NCBI GenBank assembly: GCA_045660225.1
Contig: JAZRDK010000063.1
Location: forward strand, 1 to 15,882
Reading direction: 5' to 3'
Length of the DNA stretch: 15,882 bases
DNA from: Scatosoma sp045660225
GTDB lineage: Bacteria > Bacillota > Clostridia > Christensenellales > Borkfalkiaceae
Both the position numbers and the translations under genes were made by a program. The notes below the pieces were generated by a model, which did no database searches, was not told the origin of the DNA, and was given only the letters and a program-made list of their open reading frames with translations. Position 1 is the stretch's first letter. Each line of letters opens with the position of its first letter. Shown here piece by piece: positions 14,695-15,882 of the stretch.

Positions 14695-15882
14695 TTGGGT
14701 AAGAAAGAGAAGAAACAAAATAAAAGCGAGTCAACGCTCGTAACCAAGGAAAGCGTTTGCGCTACCGTCGCAATGTTTTCCTTGTTGGCGTTTATTATTC
14801 TTTGTACGCGCGCCTTCGTGTTCGGGGGTGTGGGGCTTGCCGTGCACTCTTTCTTGACAGGGCTTTTTGGCTACCTTGCTTACCCTATTTGTTTGGGCAC
14901 GTTTTACCTTTCTGCAACCGGCTTAATCGGTAAGCGTTTCGTAAAAAATAGACGCATCGGGTTCTTGCTTGCTTGCGCCGTAATTTTTACGTCGCTCGTT
15001 ATCCATACGGCAACCACGTACTCCTGGCAAAACGAAGGCTATCTTTCCGCTTGTTTTTATTCGGGCGAACAGTTCCCTAAAACTGCGCCTGCGGGTTGGT
15101 TTGGCGGACTTATCGTGTTGGGCGTTCGTGTCGTTTTATCGGGTGTAGGCGCAATCGTCGTCTTCAGTTTGTTGGCGATTTTTTGTGCGTACTTGTGTGC
15201 GACGTCCAAAAAGAAGAAAATCGAATTCCCCGTTCGCAAACCCGAAACGGCGCAACCCACCGCTAAAAAAGAAGAAGACGAAACACAAGACGTACCGCGT
15301 ACGGATATGCCTGCCGATATTCCCGTTGCACAGGCAATTCCTATGGCAACGGCGTATCCGAGAAGAGAACAATCTTCCCCGTACACGGGCGAGCCTATTA
15401 TTCAGCAACGTCCAGGCGTCAGCCTTACGGAAGACGAAAACGCGAAAAAGACGACGGAAACGTATTCGCCTTTCGGCGCAACGCATACGCATTACCCCGA
15501 CGAAGACGTGAAAAACTCGTACGAACGCAGTAGGGCGTTCTTGTTCGGCGGTACGCCTGCGGAAAATTATAAAAAGAACTTGTTGTTCGACCCCAACGCG
15601 AAAGTCAACCAAAAGCCTTCTACGTTGGGCGTAGAAAACAGTTATACGCCTTCCTATACGTCCGCGTACGAAAAGGAAATCAACGAAAGACAGGACGCGG
15701 TTACGCCGACGAAAATTTTGTCTGAGCAATCGTACGTGCAACCCGTCACCCCTGTCGAGCCGATGACACCCGTAGAGCCGGTTATGCCTGCGCCCGTGTT
15801 TGAAGAAAGGGAAGAAATCGTAGAAACCGTAGAAGAAACCTTCACGGAAAGAGAAACGGAAACGCAAGATTCGCCGTATAGA
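14695..15882 (+). CDS. ftsK: DNA translocase FtsK/SpoIIIE, N-terminal part (3' partial)
   Basis: The frame stays open from TTG 14695 to the window end: 396 residues of a longer protein. A basic start (GKKEKKQNK) precedes about four membrane segments (roughly 22-44, 56-79, 88-107 and 135-169) as in FtsK/SpoIIIE, which anchors the motor at the septum. From about 171 the chain is a hydrophilic, Pro/Thr/Glu-rich linker with the phrase RSRAFLFGGTPAENYKKNLLFD (split: RSRAFLFGG, NYKKNLLFD) and a short TPVEPMTPVEPV repeat (351-362). The RecA-like motor with Walker motifs and the gamma DNA-reading domain would lie beyond the window, so the call rests on topology, linker type and division context. Initiation uses TTG with AGGGGG. 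Confidence 0.85.
   Translation, partial: MGKKEKKQNKSESTLVTKESVCATVAMFSLLAFIILCTRAFVFGGVGLAVHSFLTGLFGYLAYPICLGTFYLSATGLIGKRFVKNRRIGFLLACAVIFTSLVIHTATTYSWQNEGYLSACFYSGEQFPKTAPAGWFGGLIVLGVRVVLSGVGAIVVFSLLAIFCAYLCATSKKKKIEFPVRKPETAQPTAKKEEDETQDVPRTDMPADIPVAQAIPMATAYPRREQSSPYTGEPIIQQRPGVSLTEDENAKKTTETYSPFGATHTHYPDEDVKNSYERSRAFLFGGTPAENYKKNLLFDPNAKVNQKPSTLGVENSYTPSYTSAYEKEINERQDAVTPTKILSEQSYVQPVTPVEPMTPVEPVMPAPVFEEREEIVETVEETFTERETETQDSPYR

Noticed and set aside
15136..15867. 243-codon open frame on the - strand opposite ftsK
   Set aside because: Composition is dominated by Arg and Phe, typical of the reverse of a Glu/Lys/Thr-rich linker; the + strand frame is open from 14695 to the window end and shows FtsK topology.
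1..15882. Mobile element, CRISPR array, toxin-antitoxin or defence system
   Set aside because: No transposase, integrase, regularly spaced repeats or unassigned gene cassette is visible; the window is fully explained by dcw genes and their regulatory gaps.

Overview
The window is one stretch of a bacterial division and cell wall (dcw) cluster, with every recognised protein gene on the + strand. Order: rsmH (5' end cut by the window edge), ftsL-like, ftsI/spoVD-type class B PBP, murE, mraY, murD, ftsW, murA, ftsQ/divIB, divergent ftsA, ftsZ, murC, and the N-terminal part of ftsK/spoIIIE (cut by the right edge). The organism is probably a Bacillota member of the class Clostridia, perhaps an uncultured gut lineage. 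This rests on the gene order, the DivIB-like FtsQ, the SpoIIIE-like FtsK start, strong AGGAGG-type Shine-Dalgarno (SD) sites, several TTG starts and intermediate GC. The exact lineage is inference. MurE carries the DNPR motif, so meso-diaminopimelate peptidoglycan is expected.

Layout. Bases 1-10305 are tightly packed genes (gaps up to about 50 bases, one overlap), ending in an intrinsic terminator at 10311-10337. This looks like one long operon for 16S rRNA methylation, septal transglycosylase/transpeptidase and precursor synthesis. A near-perfect housekeeping promoter at 10361-10389 then drives ftsA and ftsZ, whose reading frames overlap by four bases and which end in a terminator at 12931-12967. 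The 275-base ftsZ-murC gap also holds a second strong hairpin and a minus-strand extended -10 promoter, which together suggest a small RNA on the - strand. murC stands alone with its own terminator (14561-14609). ftsK follows, with an extended -10 promoter that overlaps a perfect AT-only inverted repeat.

How the genes work together. MurA starts UDP-MurNAc synthesis. MurC, MurD and MurE add the first three stem residues. MraY transfers the finished precursor to the lipid carrier. FtsW polymerises lipid II and the class B PBP cross-links it at the septum, with FtsL and FtsQ as scaffold. FtsZ forms the ring, FtsA anchors it, and FtsK clears DNA. murF, murG and murB are not in the window; murA sits where murG often lies.

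I see no mobile element, CRISPR array, tRNA/rRNA, or plainly new multi-gene system. The points most worth following up are the putative - strand small RNA, the FtsA with degraded nucleotide-binding loops paired with an FtsZ of atypical C-terminal peptide, and the possible translational or operator structures ahead of ftsL, murA and ftsK.
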